Source: JALYUA01 sp039933215
GTDB lineage: Bacteria; Acidobacteriota; Thermoanaerobaculia; UBA5066; Gp7-AA6
Length of the DNA: 64,000 nucleotides
NCBI GenBank assembly: GCA_039933215.1
Contig: JBDTOO010000016.1
Coordinates: forward strand, 5,897-69,896
Direction: 5' to 3'
The stretch's first letter is position 1. The number at the start of each line of letters is the position of its first letter. The notes under the pieces were generated by a model. The model made no database searches. It was not told the origin of the DNA and saw only the letters and a list, made by a program, of their open reading frames with translations. Below, in pieces: positions 44,248-53,524 of the stretch. A program made the position numbers and the translations under genes.

Positions 44248-46392
44248 TCATCCCTGCGCGCTGGAGAACGGCGCCAGGGCGTAAGGATCCGGCCTCTGCC
44301 CCTCGAGCAGCCCGCGGCGGCGCTCGGACGCCGGGACGTAGCAGAGCTCCAGGTACTGCAGGACCATCCGGTCCGACGAGAACTGCCGGCCGATGCGCGA
44401 AATGCTCTGGACCATCTTGTCGATCCATCCGGCGGGCAGGCCCGCCTCGTCGCGCTCGAAGAAGAGCGGAAGCACGCGCGACTCCAGCGCTTCGTAGAGA
44501 GACGCGGCGACCTCCTCGTCCGGCGCGTAGTCCGTCGCCGGGCCGATCACGAATCCGGTCTCCTCGTAGGGCGCCTCGTCCCACCAGCCGTCCAGGACGG
44601 AGAGGTTCAGCACGCCGTTCATGCCGGCCTTCATGCCGGAAGTGCCCGACGCCTCGTGCGGACGCACCGGGTTGTTCAGCCAGACGTCGCAGCCGGCGAC
44701 GAGCTCGCGCGCGAGCCGCATGTCGTAGTCGGGCAGCAGCACGACCCGGCCGCGAAAGGCGGGCTCCTCGGCGTGGGCCGCGATCGCCCGCAACAGCTCC
44801 TTGCCCGGGTCGTCGTGCGGATGCGCCTTCCCCGCAAAGAGGAACTGCACCGGCGCGGCCGCGAGGATGCGGAGGAGGCGGTCCGGATCGCGGAAGACGA
44901 GGTTCGCGCGCTTGTAGGTCGCGAAGCGCCGCGCGAACCCGATCGTCAGCGCGTTCGGATCGAGCACGGCCCCCGCCGCCGCCACGTCGTCGGCGGACAT
45001 CCCCTGCTCGGCGGCGTGGCGCCGCAGTCTCGCGCGGCACGTTTCGACGAGTCTCGCGCGGAGACGCTCGTGCACGCTCCAGAGCCGCGCCGCGGGCACC
45101 GATTCGGGAGACTCGAGGATCGCGAGGGCCGCGATCTCGGGGGCCGTCCACGTCGGCCGGTGGACCCCGTTCGTGATCGCGCGGATTCGAACGTCCTCGT
45201 CCGCGAGCTCGGGGAGGAGCCCGAGCCAGAGCCTGCGCGAGACGCGCGCGTGGAGCTGGGAGACCGCGTTCGCGTGACCGCACAGCCGAAGGGCGAGGAC
45301 CGCCATCGAGAAGGGCTCGAGCGGGTTTCCCGTCGATTCCTGGCCGAGCTTGACGAACTCCTCGAACGTGATCCCCGCTCCGGAGACTTCCTCGGTCAGG
45401 TACTTCGCGACGAGCTCCACGGAGAACCGATCGATCCCCGCCGGCACGGGCGTGTGCGTCGTGAAGACGTTGCCCGCGGCGGCGTGCTCGCGGGCTTCGG
45501 AGAACGAGAGGCCTTCCTCAGAGACGAGCTGCCGGATCTTCTCGAGGCCGACGAAGGCGGCGTGTCCTTCATTGATGTGGCGCACGGTCGGCCGCATCTT
45601 CAGGAGGTCGAGCGCGCGCAAGCCACCGATGCCGAGGACGATCTCCTGGCGGATGCGCGTCTCCTGGTCGCCGCCGTAGAGAGTGGACGTGATCGACCGG
45701 TCGTCGGGGTGGTTCTCCTCGAGGTCCGTGTCGAGCAGGAGGAGCGGCACGCGGCCGACCTGGACGAGCCGGATCAGAATCCGCACGTCGCGGCCTGCCA
45801 CTCGCACCGTGATCACGGGAGGGGCGCCGTCCGGCGTCGCGGGAAGCGAGATGGGAAGGTGCGCGGGGTCGACGGAGAGCGCCGATTCCCGCTGCCCTTC
45901 GCCGCGGGCGAGCGACTGGCGGAAATACCCCTGCCGGTAGAACAGGCCGACTCCGACGAGAGGAATCCTCAGGTCGCTCGAGGACTTCAGGTGATCGCCG
46001 GCGAGCACGCCGAGCCCGCCGGCGTAGACGGGCAGCAGCTCCGTCAGGCCGAATTCCGCCGAGAAGTAGGCGACGCGGTCTCCACGCTGCTGCATCGCCC
46101 GCGTTCCCGGGTGCAGCGGCTCGCCGTCGTCCTCGATCCCGATCTCGGAGACCAGGGCGGCCACGCGCGAGAGAAAGTCCTCGTCTCGGGCGAGGGCTTC
46201 CAGCCGCTCGGGCGAGACCCGTTCCAGGAGGGCGACCGGATTCTCCTCCTCGGATTCCCAGACGGCTCGATCGACGCTCGCGAAGAGGGCCCGGACGCCG
46301 GGACGCCAGGTCCATCGGAGGTCCCGCGCGATGGCGGCGAGCGGCTGCAGGGCTTCCGGGAGCCGGGGATGCGGCGTGGGCTGAGAGCGCAT
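44248..46392 (-). CDS. glgP: Alpha-glucan (glycogen) phosphorylase, short type
   Basis: A protein of 714 residues of the GT35 group that lacks the long N-terminal regulatory part, as in many thermophiles and actinobacteria. It has VAYFSAEFGLTE, VYAGGLGVLAGDHLKSSSD, HINEGHAAF, FARRFATYKRANL and the PLP-site block EASGTSGMKAGMNG. It phosphorolyses alpha-1,4-glucan chains to glucose 1-phosphate. A TAGGAT box lies 12 nt before the ATG and there is no ribosome site. malQ follows 14 nt downstream, so these two form one transcription unit. Confidence 0.96.
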   Translation of the reverse strand: MRSQPTPHPRLPEALQPLAAIARDLRWTWRPGVRALFASVDRAVWESEEENPVALLERVSPERLEALARDEDFLSRVAALVSEIGIEDDGEPLHPGTRAMQQRGDRVAYFSAEFGLTELLPVYAGGLGVLAGDHLKSSSDLRIPLVGVGLFYRQGYFRQSLARGEGQRESALSVDPAHLPISLPATPDGAPPVITVRVAGRDVRILIRLVQVGRVPLLLLDTDLEENHPDDRSITSTLYGGDQETRIRQEIVLGIGGLRALDLLKMRPTVRHINEGHAAFVGLEKIRQLVSEEGLSFSEAREHAAAGNVFTTHTPVPAGIDRFSVELVAKYLTEEVSGAGITFEEFVKLGQESTGNPLEPFSMAVLALRLCGHANAVSQLHARVSRRLWLGLLPELADEDVRIRAITNGVHRPTWTAPEIAALAILESPESVPAARLWSVHERLRARLVETCRARLRRHAAEQGMSADDVAAAGAVLDPNALTIGFARRFATYKRANLVFRDPDRLLRILAAAPVQFLFAGKAHPHDDPGKELLRAIAAHAEEPAFRGRVVLLPDYDMRLARELVAGCDVWLNNPVRPHEASGTSGMKAGMNGVLNLSVLDGWWDEAPYEETGFVIGPATDYAPDEEVAASLYEALESRVLPLFFERDEAGLPAGWIDKMVQSISRIGRQFSSDRMVLQYLELCYVPASERRRGLLEGQRPDPYALAPFSSAQG

Positions 46393-46404
46393 CGATTAAG
46401 TCCA

Positions 46405-46410
46405 ATCCTA
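46405..46410 (-). promoter_or_regulatory. Putative extended -10 box (TGATAGGAT) for glgP-malQ
   Basis: On the minus strand TAGGAT, preceded by TGA (an extended -10 feature), ends 12 nt before the glgP ATG. The 206-bp gap to the GH57 gene otherwise holds only GC-rich sequence without a coding signal. Confidence 0.45.
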
Positions 46411-46598
46411 TCAGGAATTGAGTGATTTCAGACCCGCGGCGCGTCCCGCCGAGAGGAGCCTGGCGCCGCGTCGCGCGCGACCCGGGCGGCGGGCCCTGCC
46501 GGGTTTGTGCCAGCGGCCGAATGCGGATCCCGGTCGGAAGCAGGGTCTTTCACGGCGCGGCGCATCTTACCGGGGAAGTCCCCGACGCCCGAAGCGGA

Positions 46599-48110
46599 TC
46601 AACCGCCGGCCGCCGCCAGATCCCGGCGCTCTCCCGCCGAGGACTCGTAGATGCGCCGGCCGCTGCCCGCTTCCGGATCGTTGCTCGCGACGCCGTCGAG
46701 CCGCCGCAGGAACTCCGCCTCGATCGGCCCCCTCGCGTCGTCGGGACAGAGCTCGATCGCGCGCGCCGCGTAGCGGAGGATCTGCGTCGTCTCGAGGCCT
46801 CCCGGGTCGTCGAAGAACCACCCGCAGCTCGTATACATGAGCATCGCGTGCCGCTGCATCTCGAGAAGCCGGCCCGCGTCCCGCCCGAGGGAGGCGTCCA
46901 CGGGCGCCGCCGCGTGCCTCGAGAGAAAGTCGTCGAAGGCGTCCGTCGAGGGGTCGAGCACGACCGCGATCGACGCGTCCCGCGCCGCCCAGGGATCCGA
47001 GAAGATCCGGGCGCCGCGATCTTCGAACACGGCGGCGAGGTCGTCGCGGAGACGATCGAGGGCGTCGCGGAGGGGCCCCCGCCAGACCTGGACCCATCCG
47101 GGGTGCAGTCCGGTGCGGCACGTGCAGTCGTCGCGCCACCGGCCGAGGCCGTGCGCGCAGCTCCACGCGGTGTTCTCGACGATCTCGACCTCGAACGCCG
47201 GCGGATGGAGCGAGAGAAACTCGCCGTAGTTCGTCAGCCGCGCAAACCCGCTTCGGACGAGCTCGTCCAGACCCTCCGCGAGCGCGATCTCGCCGCCGCG
47301 GTGATGGTGGCCGTACGTCTCTCCGTCGGTCGCGACGTGGAGAAGCTGATCGCCCGGGACGTCCGCGGCGAGCGAGGCGAGGCGGCGTGCGAAGCCCTCC
47401 CCTCCCTCGGCGAGCGCGCCGAAGGCGATGGCGTGCGAGGCGCCCCCGTCGTAGAAGAAGATCGCGATGCGGCGGCCCGACGGGAGCCGCGCCTCGTACG
47501 CGCGCCGGGGATCGATCCGGGCACCGGAGACGTCCGTCCATTCCGGCTCTCCGATCGCACGCACGCGGGCCGCCTGCTCCGGCGCGAGGATCGTGAAACG
47601 GATCCCCTGGCCGGCCAGAACCTCGAGCGTCGCCAGGTCGACCGCGGTCTCGGGCAGCCAGAGGCCCTCGGGCGACCGGCCGAAGCGGTGCTCGAAGTCC
47701 CGGATTCCCCAGTAGACCTGCGTCCACCGGTCGCGCGGCGACGCGAGCGGGAGAATCATGTGGTTGTAGGCCTGCGCGATCGCGGACCCGTGCCCGCCGA
47801 ACCGGTCGCGGCTCTCCCGGTCCGCGCGCCGGATCTCTCTCGACACGTCGGCCGCGCGCCGGTCGAGCCACGCGAGGAGCGTCGGACCGAAGTTGAAGCT
47901 CATCCGCGCGTAGTTCGAGGGAAAGCGGCGCTCGGACCCGTCCGGCAAACGGACCACCGGGGCCGCGTTCGGCCGGTAGCACTCTTCCGTGATGCGCTCG
48001 TTCCAGTTGTGAAACGGCGCCGCGGTCTTCTCGATGCCGATCTCCCCCGTCCAGGGATTCTCGCGGGGCGGCTGGTAGAAGTGACCGTGGACGCAGAGGT
48101 AGCGCGTCAC
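46599..48110 (-). CDS. GH57 family protein, DUF3536-linked type, C-terminally short
   Basis: A protein of 503 residues from a GTG overlapping the glgB stop (GTGA). It has the GH57 opening CVHGHFYQPPRENPW, the nucleophile region EGLWLPETAVD, the acid VATDGETYGHHH, and MLMYTSCGWFFDD near residue 435. GH57 enzymes act on alpha-glucans; this branch usually continues into a DUF3536 domain to about 700-850 residues, but here the chain stops at IYESSAGERRDLAAAGG. Either the extra domain was lost or this is a natural short form. The catalytic core is complete. Being coupled to glgB, it probably trims or remodels glycogen. Confidence 0.88.
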   Translation of the reverse strand: MTRYLCVHGHFYQPPRENPWTGEIGIEKTAAPFHNWNERITEECYRPNAAPVVRLPDGSERRFPSNYARMSFNFGPTLLAWLDRRAADVSREIRRADRESRDRFGGHGSAIAQAYNHMILPLASPRDRWTQVYWGIRDFEHRFGRSPEGLWLPETAVDLATLEVLAGQGIRFTILAPEQAARVRAIGEPEWTDVSGARIDPRRAYEARLPSGRRIAIFFYDGGASHAIAFGALAEGGEGFARRLASLAADVPGDQLLHVATDGETYGHHHRGGEIALAEGLDELVRSGFARLTNYGEFLSLHPPAFEVEIVENTAWSCAHGLGRWRDDCTCRTGLHPGWVQVWRGPLRDALDRLRDDLAAVFEDRGARIFSDPWAARDASIAVVLDPSTDAFDDFLSRHAAAPVDASLGRDAGRLLEMQRHAMLMYTSCGWFFDDPGGLETTQILRYAARAIELCPDDARGPIEAEFLRRLDGVASNDPEAGSGRRIYESSAGERRDLAAAGG

Positions 48111-50263
48111 CCCTCATCCCCCGGCGTGTCCGTGTCAGGAGAGCGCGCGGGCCCTGCCGCGGCCGGCTCGGCCGTCCGCGCGGCGGCGGGCGAGATCCCG
48201 TCCGGCGCGGACTTCGCCGGCACCGGATCCGCGGCCTCTCCGGTCGCCTCGTCCGATTCCGTCTCGGTCTCCGTCTCGGGCTTCGGTTCCGGCTCGGCCG
48301 GCGGAGGAGGGGGCGGCGCGGACGCGGAGAGGAAGATCGCCGAGAGAGGCGGCAGCGTCAGGGTGAGGCGGAAAGGGCGCCCGTGGCTCGACAGGGGCTC
48401 CGCCTCGACGAGGTCACCGGTGCCGAGGCCGCTGCCTCCGTATTCGGCCGCGTCGCCGTTGGCGATCTCGCGCCAGGGACCGCCCCACGGTGCGCCGATC
48501 CCGTATCCGTGCCGGGGAACGGGCGTGAAATTGAAGACGGCGATCACGGCGTCGCCGTTGATCGCCCGGCGCAGAAACGAGAGGACGCTCTGCGGGCTGT
48601 CCTGCAGGTCGATCCATTCGAACCCGGCCGGGTCGAAGTCGAGCTCGTGGAGCGCCGCCTCGCGCGCGTGCAGGCGGTTCAACTCCGCCGCCCATCGCTG
48701 CGCGCCGGCGTGGAAGGGCTGCTCCAGCAGAAACCACTGGACGCTCGAATCGTGATCCCACTCCGCCCACTGCCCGATCTCTCCACCCATGAAGAGCAGC
48801 TTCTTGCCGGGCACAGCCGCCTGGAACGCCAGCAGGAGGCGCAGGTTCGCGAACCGCTGCCACTCGTCCCCCGGCATCCGGTGAAGGAGCGATCCCTTCA
48901 TGTGAACGACTTCGTCGTGTGAAAGCGGCAGCAGGAAGTTCTCCGAGTACGCGTACATCGGCCGGAACGTCAGGTTGCCGTGGTGGAAGGCGCGGTGGAC
49001 GGGGTCCTGCTCCATGTATTCGAGCGTGTCGTTCATCCAGCCCATGTCCCATTTCATCCGGAAGCCGAGACCGCCGAGGATCGTGCTCCGCGTCACCATG
49101 GGCCAGGACGTCGACTCCTCGGCGATTGTCAGGACGTCCGGGTGGGAGCCGAGCACATGGTCGTTCAGCCGCCGAAGAAAGGTGATGGCGTCGAGATTCT
49201 CGCGGCCTCCGAACGCGTTCGGGATCCACTCGCCGGGGTCGCGGGAGTAGTCGAGGTGGAGCATCGAAGCGACGCCGTCCACGCGCAGGCCGTCCGCGTG
49301 GTACTGCTCGATCCAGAAGAGCGCCGACGAGATGAGAAAGCTCCGGACCTCCGGCCGCCCGTAGTTGAAGATGGCGCTCTTCCAGTCGGGATGGAAGCCC
49401 TGCCGCGGGTCCGCGTGCTCGTAGAGATGCGTGCCGTCGAAGTAGCCGATGCCGTGCTCGTCGGTGGGGAAATGCGAGGGCACCCAGTCGAGGATGACGC
49501 CGATCCCACTGCGGTGGAGATGATCGACCAGGGCCTGGAAATCCTGCGGGCTCCCCTGCCGCGCGGTGACCGCGAAATATCCGGTCACCTGGTAGCCCCA
49601 CGACGCGTAGTAGGGATGCTCCATCACGGGAAGGAATTCGACGTGGGTATAGCCCATGGACCGCGCGTAGTCGGCGAGCGGCTCCGCGATCTCGCGATAG
49701 TTGAGGAAGCGGCCGTCCGGTCCGCGGCGCCACGACCCGAGATGCACTTCGTAGATCGAGAGCGGCGAGGAGGGGCGCTGCCGGTCGCGGCGCGAAGCCA
49801 TCCATTCCTCGTCCGTCCATGAGAATTCGAGCGCGGTCACGATGGACGCGGTGCGCGGGGGCGTTTCCTGCCGGAACGCGTAAGGATCCGCCTTGTCGAC
49901 GGTGTAGCCGCGAAACCTCGAAACGATCCGGTACTTGTAGACGGCGCCCTCGCCCACGCCGGGAACGAAGCCCTCCCAGACTCCGGCCTGGCCGCGGGGG
50001 GAAAGGGGATGCGCGCCGCCCTGCCAGCCGTTGAAGTCTCCGACGACGCTCACCGAGGCCGCCGCGGGAGCGAACACGGCGAAATGCGTTCCGGCGCCGG
50101 AGCCGGGGAGCTCCGTCGGGTGCGAACCGAGCCGGTTCTGCGCGTGGAAGTGGCTCCCCTCGTGGAAGAGGAAGAGATCCTCTTCGGAGAAGAAGGGGGC
50201 CGGCGTCACCGCGGTCTTCCGGCGCGAAGTCGTGGACGTCCGGCGGACGGGAGTCTTCGCCAC
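48107..50263 (-). CDS. glgB: 1,4-alpha-glucan branching enzyme with long disordered C-terminal tail
   Basis: A GTG-start GH13 enzyme of 718 residues. A CBM48 module (FAVFAPAAASVSVVGDFNGW) comes first, then the barrel with DGLRVDGVASML (nucleophile Asp), TIAEEST (acid Glu) and LPLSHDEVVHMKGSL. It makes alpha-1,6 branches in glycogen. After the end of the enzyme (about residue 632) come about 85 residues of low complexity, first PPPPPP, then a Glu/Thr/Pro tract, then Ala/Pro-rich sequence. This tail is not usual for GlgB and could be a tether or crowding element. TAGACT lies at 50269-50274. No glgA or glgC is in the window. Confidence 0.95.
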   Translation of the reverse strand: MAKTPVRRTSTTSRRKTAVTPAPFFSEEDLFLFHEGSHFHAQNRLGSHPTELPGSGAGTHFAVFAPAAASVSVVGDFNGWQGGAHPLSPRGQAGVWEGFVPGVGEGAVYKYRIVSRFRGYTVDKADPYAFRQETPPRTASIVTALEFSWTDEEWMASRRDRQRPSSPLSIYEVHLGSWRRGPDGRFLNYREIAEPLADYARSMGYTHVEFLPVMEHPYYASWGYQVTGYFAVTARQGSPQDFQALVDHLHRSGIGVILDWVPSHFPTDEHGIGYFDGTHLYEHADPRQGFHPDWKSAIFNYGRPEVRSFLISSALFWIEQYHADGLRVDGVASMLHLDYSRDPGEWIPNAFGGRENLDAITFLRRLNDHVLGSHPDVLTIAEESTSWPMVTRSTILGGLGFRMKWDMGWMNDTLEYMEQDPVHRAFHHGNLTFRPMYAYSENFLLPLSHDEVVHMKGSLLHRMPGDEWQRFANLRLLLAFQAAVPGKKLLFMGGEIGQWAEWDHDSSVQWFLLEQPFHAGAQRWAAELNRLHAREAALHELDFDPAGFEWIDLQDSPQSVLSFLRRAINGDAVIAVFNFTPVPRHGYGIGAPWGGPWREIANGDAAEYGGSGLGTGDLVEAEPLSSHGRPFRLTLTLPPLSAIFLSASAPPPPPPAEPEPKPETETETESDEATGEAADPVPAKSAPDGISPAAARTAEPAAAGPARSPDTDTPGDEG

Positions 50264-50344
50264 GGAGTCAGTCTAACGGCCCGCCGCCATCCGCCCGCGT
50301 CCCGCGGCCCGGCGCGGCGACCGAAGCCGGCGCGACCGCGGCGC

Positions 50345-50911
50345 TCATCCGCGGGGCGGGGGCCAGACCGGCCGAAGCGGCAGAATGAGGGGCCGGAGCG
50401 GGTCGGGCAGCGCCAGCGGCTCGGCGGACCGGATGCAGAGCTCCGGCGAAGGCCCGAGGACCATCTGGCGCATCCACAGCGCGGCGGCCGGACCCGTGAA
50501 CGGCTCGAGGAGCCGGTCGAGCTCGGCGTAGCGCATCCCCGCGGGCTTGTCGAACCAGTGCGCGAAGAGGACGCCGCCGGGGCCGGCCTCGCCCCGCCGG
50601 AGGCGGTACACGCCGGCCGTTCCGCCGCCCGCGGCCCGGGCCACGGCGTCGTGGGCGGCGGCGTGGGCCGGACCGACCGCGCCCTCGTTCAAGGCGTCGA
50701 AGTCCGCGAATCCCCGCGTGCCGTACCACTCCTCGTAAGAGCGGCCGCCCGACGCCGCCCACCGCGCGCCTTCGACCGCCGCCGCCGCCGAGCGCACGAA
50801 GCCGGCCGGCGGGGCGGCGGCGAGAGACGCGTGAAAGTTCCGGATGAGCTCCTCGTACCGCGCGTCCTCGAGGGAGGAGGACTTCCAGTGCCAGAAGACG
50901 TAAGCGAGCAT
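50345..50911 (-). CDS. Conserved hypothetical protein
   Basis: A protein of 188 residues without signal peptide or membrane helix. It starts MLAYVFWHWKSSSLEDARYEELIRNFHASL and has EEWYGTRGFADFDALNEGAV, HWFDKPAGMRY and WMRQMVLGPSPELC. I have the impression of a small uncharacterised family with this opening in actinobacteria and acidobacteria, but cannot name a domain. The ATG has a good GGAGGA ribosome site 6 nt upstream. It sits between glgB and an MFS gene on the same strand, with gaps of 75-81 bp. Confidence 0.75.
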   Translation of the reverse strand: MLAYVFWHWKSSSLEDARYEELIRNFHASLAAAPPAGFVRSAAAAVEGARWAASGGRSYEEWYGTRGFADFDALNEGAVGPAHAAAHDAVARAAGGGTAGVYRLRRGEAGPGGVLFAHWFDKPAGMRYAELDRLLEPFTGPAAALWMRQMVLGPSPELCIRSAEPLALPDPLRPLILPLRPVWPPPRG

Positions 50912-50986
50912 CGGTTCCTCCGGATCGGCGGCATGTTCGCACGCGGTGCCCTGACGCCTCGGACCACGCCGCGGCCCGCTCTCCCG

Positions 50987-52558
50987 TCAGCGGGCTTTCG
51001 CCGAAGACCGTTCCGATTGCGGGCCGCCCGATCGCAGGCCGAACGCGGCGCAAGCTCCCGCGAGGAGGGCGAGGGCCGCTCCGATCTCCATCACGACCCG
51101 GAAGGACGAGCCGAGGGCGAGGGCGATCGTCTCCTGGACCTTCCGCCGCTCGGGCTCCGGGAGCCCGGAGGGCGCCCTCGCGGCGCCGAGCTTGCGGCGT
51201 TCGGCCTCGGGCATCGCGCGGGCGGCGGACGAGAAGCCGGGCGACGCCAGGCGCCGGTCGAGGTCCCGATCGAACGCCCTCGAGGCGACCACCCCGACCG
51301 CGGCGATGAACAGGAGCCCGGCCACGCGCGCCACGGCGTTGTTGATCCCGGACGCGGCGCCGGACTGGCGGCGATCGACCGCGTTCAAGACGGTCGTCGT
51401 GAGCGGGGCGACCGTCAGGGCCATGCCGAGACCCATCGCGCAGGCGCCGGGCAGGATGCCGGAGACGTAGCCGTGCTCCGGAACGCGGAGCGCGAGGAGC
51501 AGGAATCCGGCCGCCACGATGGACGGACCCGCGGTCAGGAAGAGGCGGGGGCCCAGGCGATCGGCCAGCTTTCCCGCGGTGCGCGAGAGGGATGAGATGA
51601 GCAGGACGATGGGAAGCATGGCCGCACCCGCCGCGGCGGACGAGTAGCCCTTCCCCTGGATGAGCTCGAACGGCAGAAAGAAGAAGGCCGCCCCGAAAGC
51701 TCCGTAGAGAAAGAACGTGAGGATGTTTGTCGCCGCGAAGGCCCGAATGCGGAAGAGAGCGATGGGCACCATCGGGCTCGACCGGCGATGCTCCACGGCG
51801 ACGAGAGCGACGAGGCACGCGGTCCCGCCCGCGAGCGGCCCGAACACGAGGGGCGCGCCCCACCCGGAGGACGGCAGCTCGATCAAGCCGAACACGACGC
51901 CGCCGAGCCCGGCGGTCGCGAGGAGCGCTCCCGGCACGTCGACGCCGCCAGCGCCGGGGTTCCGGCTCTCGCGGATCTTCGCGCGCGCGATGACGAGGAC
52001 GACCGCGGCAATCGGGACGTTCAAGAAGAAGACGGCCCGCCACGACGCCGCCTCGACGAGCCATCCGCCGAGGACCGGTCCAACGGCTCCGGAGATGGAA
52101 GTCAGCGCCGACCACGTCCCGATCGCGCGCCCCCGTTTCCCGGGCGGATAGGCCGCCGCCAGAATCGCGAGGCTCGAAGGCACGAGGAGCGCCGCGGCGA
52201 TTCCCTGCGCGGCGCGGGCCGCGATCAGCGCCGGCGCGCTCGGTGCCAGTCCGCAGAGCACCGACGCCGCCGCGAACGCCGCAACACCGACGACGAACAC
52301 GCGACGGCGCCCGAAGCGATCCGCGAGGGAGCCTCCGACCAGGACGAGTGCGGACAGAAAGAGCGCATACGCCTCGACAACCCACTGCGCGGACGAGACC
52401 GTGGCGGAGAGATTCTTCTGGATGACGGGGAGCGCCACGCTGACGACGTTCGCGTCGAGGAAGGCGATGCTCGACCCGAGAATGGCGGCCGCCAGCGTCC
52501 ACCGAGCGGCGGAAGGGTCGTCGTGTCTTACGGACGCTCCAGCGCCTGCCGATCCCAT
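50987..52558 (-). CDS. MFS multidrug efflux transporter, DHA2 (EmrB/QacA) family
   Basis: A protein of 523 residues with about 14 helices. It has ILGSSIAFLDANVVSVALPVI at helix 1, the loop 2-3 motif GGSLADRFGRRRVF, LVPSSLAILAAAYPPGKRGRAIGTW, and the family motif C region GAVGPVLGGWLVEAASWRAVFFLNVP. Such transporters expel drugs or lipophilic compounds using the proton gradient. The ATG at 52558 overlaps the upstream DUF5996 gene by 31 nt; no nearer start exists in frame before helix 1. The C-terminal part has a charged loop before the last helix. Substrate unknown. Confidence 0.92.
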   Translation of the reverse strand: MGSAGAGASVRHDDPSAARWTLAAAILGSSIAFLDANVVSVALPVIQKNLSATVSSAQWVVEAYALFLSALVLVGGSLADRFGRRRVFVVGVAAFAAASVLCGLAPSAPALIAARAAQGIAAALLVPSSLAILAAAYPPGKRGRAIGTWSALTSISGAVGPVLGGWLVEAASWRAVFFLNVPIAAVVLVIARAKIRESRNPGAGGVDVPGALLATAGLGGVVFGLIELPSSGWGAPLVFGPLAGGTACLVALVAVEHRRSSPMVPIALFRIRAFAATNILTFFLYGAFGAAFFFLPFELIQGKGYSSAAAGAAMLPIVLLISSLSRTAGKLADRLGPRLFLTAGPSIVAAGFLLLALRVPEHGYVSGILPGACAMGLGMALTVAPLTTTVLNAVDRRQSGAASGINNAVARVAGLLFIAAVGVVASRAFDRDLDRRLASPGFSSAARAMPEAERRKLGAARAPSGLPEPERRKVQETIALALGSSFRVVMEIGAALALLAGACAAFGLRSGGPQSERSSAKAR

Positions 52559-53433
52559 TTCGCGAGGCGCGCCCCCGCGTCGTAGGTGCTCTCGAGAAAT
52601 TCCGTGAGAGCGCGCGACGGCGAGGGCGACTGCCGGACGGCCTCGTAGGGAAGGAGAAACTCCTTCATCTCCGGATGGTAGTAGGCCCCGTCGGGTCCCA
52701 CGGACGCGTCGGCGTAACCCTCCGGCTCGGGGGCCGCGTACGCGTAGAAGGACGCGTCGACGCCGTTTCCTCCCGGCCAGAATCCGGCGCTGATCACCTC
52801 GTGCGAATAGGCCTCCCGAGTGATGGCGTCGGCGCCCGGGCGCTCCGGCGCGCGCCGACCGGAAAAACGGGTCGCTGCGAGATCGAAGCTTCCCCAGAAG
52901 AAGTGCACCGGGCTCGCCTTCCCGAGGAACCTCCCCCGAAACGCTTCGAAGACCGGCTCCATCGCGACCAGCGCGAGCCAGAACCGGCGGGCCCCGTCGG
53001 GGTCGTAGGAGGAATGGGTGCGGTCCTCGTCGAACGGAATCGGGTCCGGGACCTCGACGGGCATTTTCCAGATCTTCACGGGGATGTTCAAAGACGTCAG
53101 CGCGGCGAGCACGTCCGCGTAGAAGTCGGCGACGGGGCGGGCCGTGAGCGGAATGACGCGGCTCTCCCCGGTGCTCGTCTCGATCGCGACGAGGTGATCG
53201 ACGAAATCGAACCGGATCTCGAAGGCGCCGCCTGGGTGCGGGATCGCCGAGGTGGTCAGTCCGGACGCCGCGACATACAGGGGCACGTGCCACCAGTGAT
53301 TGACGGGCGGGGCCAGCGCCAGCCGGACCTTCCCGACGACCTGCGCGTACATATGGAGCGTCGCGCAGGTCTCCTTCCACTCCTCCAGCGGAACGGCGGG
53401 CCACGCGGCGGCTTCGGTGCTTCGCGACGCCAT
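52528..53433 (-). CDS. DUF5996 family protein
   Basis: A protein of 301 residues. It has the family pattern WPAVPLEEWKETCATLHMYAQVVGKVRLALAPPVNHWWHV at the start, LYVAASGLTTSAIP, IRFDFVDH, VHFFWGSFDLAATRFSGR in the middle and FYAYAAPEPEGY. Function is unknown; the His/Trp-rich stretches suggest an enzyme. A TAGCAT box lies 16 nt before the ATG, with GGGGGTGGAG as ribosome site. It is divergent from the beta-lactamase gene and overlaps the MFS gene by 31 nt, so the pair is probably co-expressed. Confidence 0.9.
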   Translation of the reverse strand: MASRSTEAAAWPAVPLEEWKETCATLHMYAQVVGKVRLALAPPVNHWWHVPLYVAASGLTTSAIPHPGGAFEIRFDFVDHLVAIETSTGESRVIPLTARPVADFYADVLAALTSLNIPVKIWKMPVEVPDPIPFDEDRTHSSYDPDGARRFWLALVAMEPVFEAFRGRFLGKASPVHFFWGSFDLAATRFSGRRAPERPGADAITREAYSHEVISAGFWPGGNGVDASFYAYAAPEPEGYADASVGPDGAYYHPEMKEFLLPYEAVRQSPSPSRALTEFLESTYDAGARLAKWDRQALERP

Positions 53434-53496
53434 CTCCACCCCCTGGCCGATGCTACAACGCACCGCGAGAAAGGATGGACCTCGGCGGAGCTCCCG

Positions 53497-53502
53497 TAGA
53501 AT
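53497..53502 (+). promoter_or_regulatory. Putative -10 box (TAGAAT) for the beta-lactamase
   Basis: TAGAAT lies 22 nt before the GTG at 53525 in the 91-bp divergent gap. The opposite strand has TAGCAT at 53450-53455 for the DUF5996 gene. Confidence 0.4.
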
Positions 53503-53524
53503 TCCCCTCCATGGATCTGGTCCC

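Noticed and set aside
42582..45176. An 864-codon open frame on the plus strand
   Set aside because: It covers malQ and glgP in antisense. Both have complete catalytic motifs, so this frame is a shadow.
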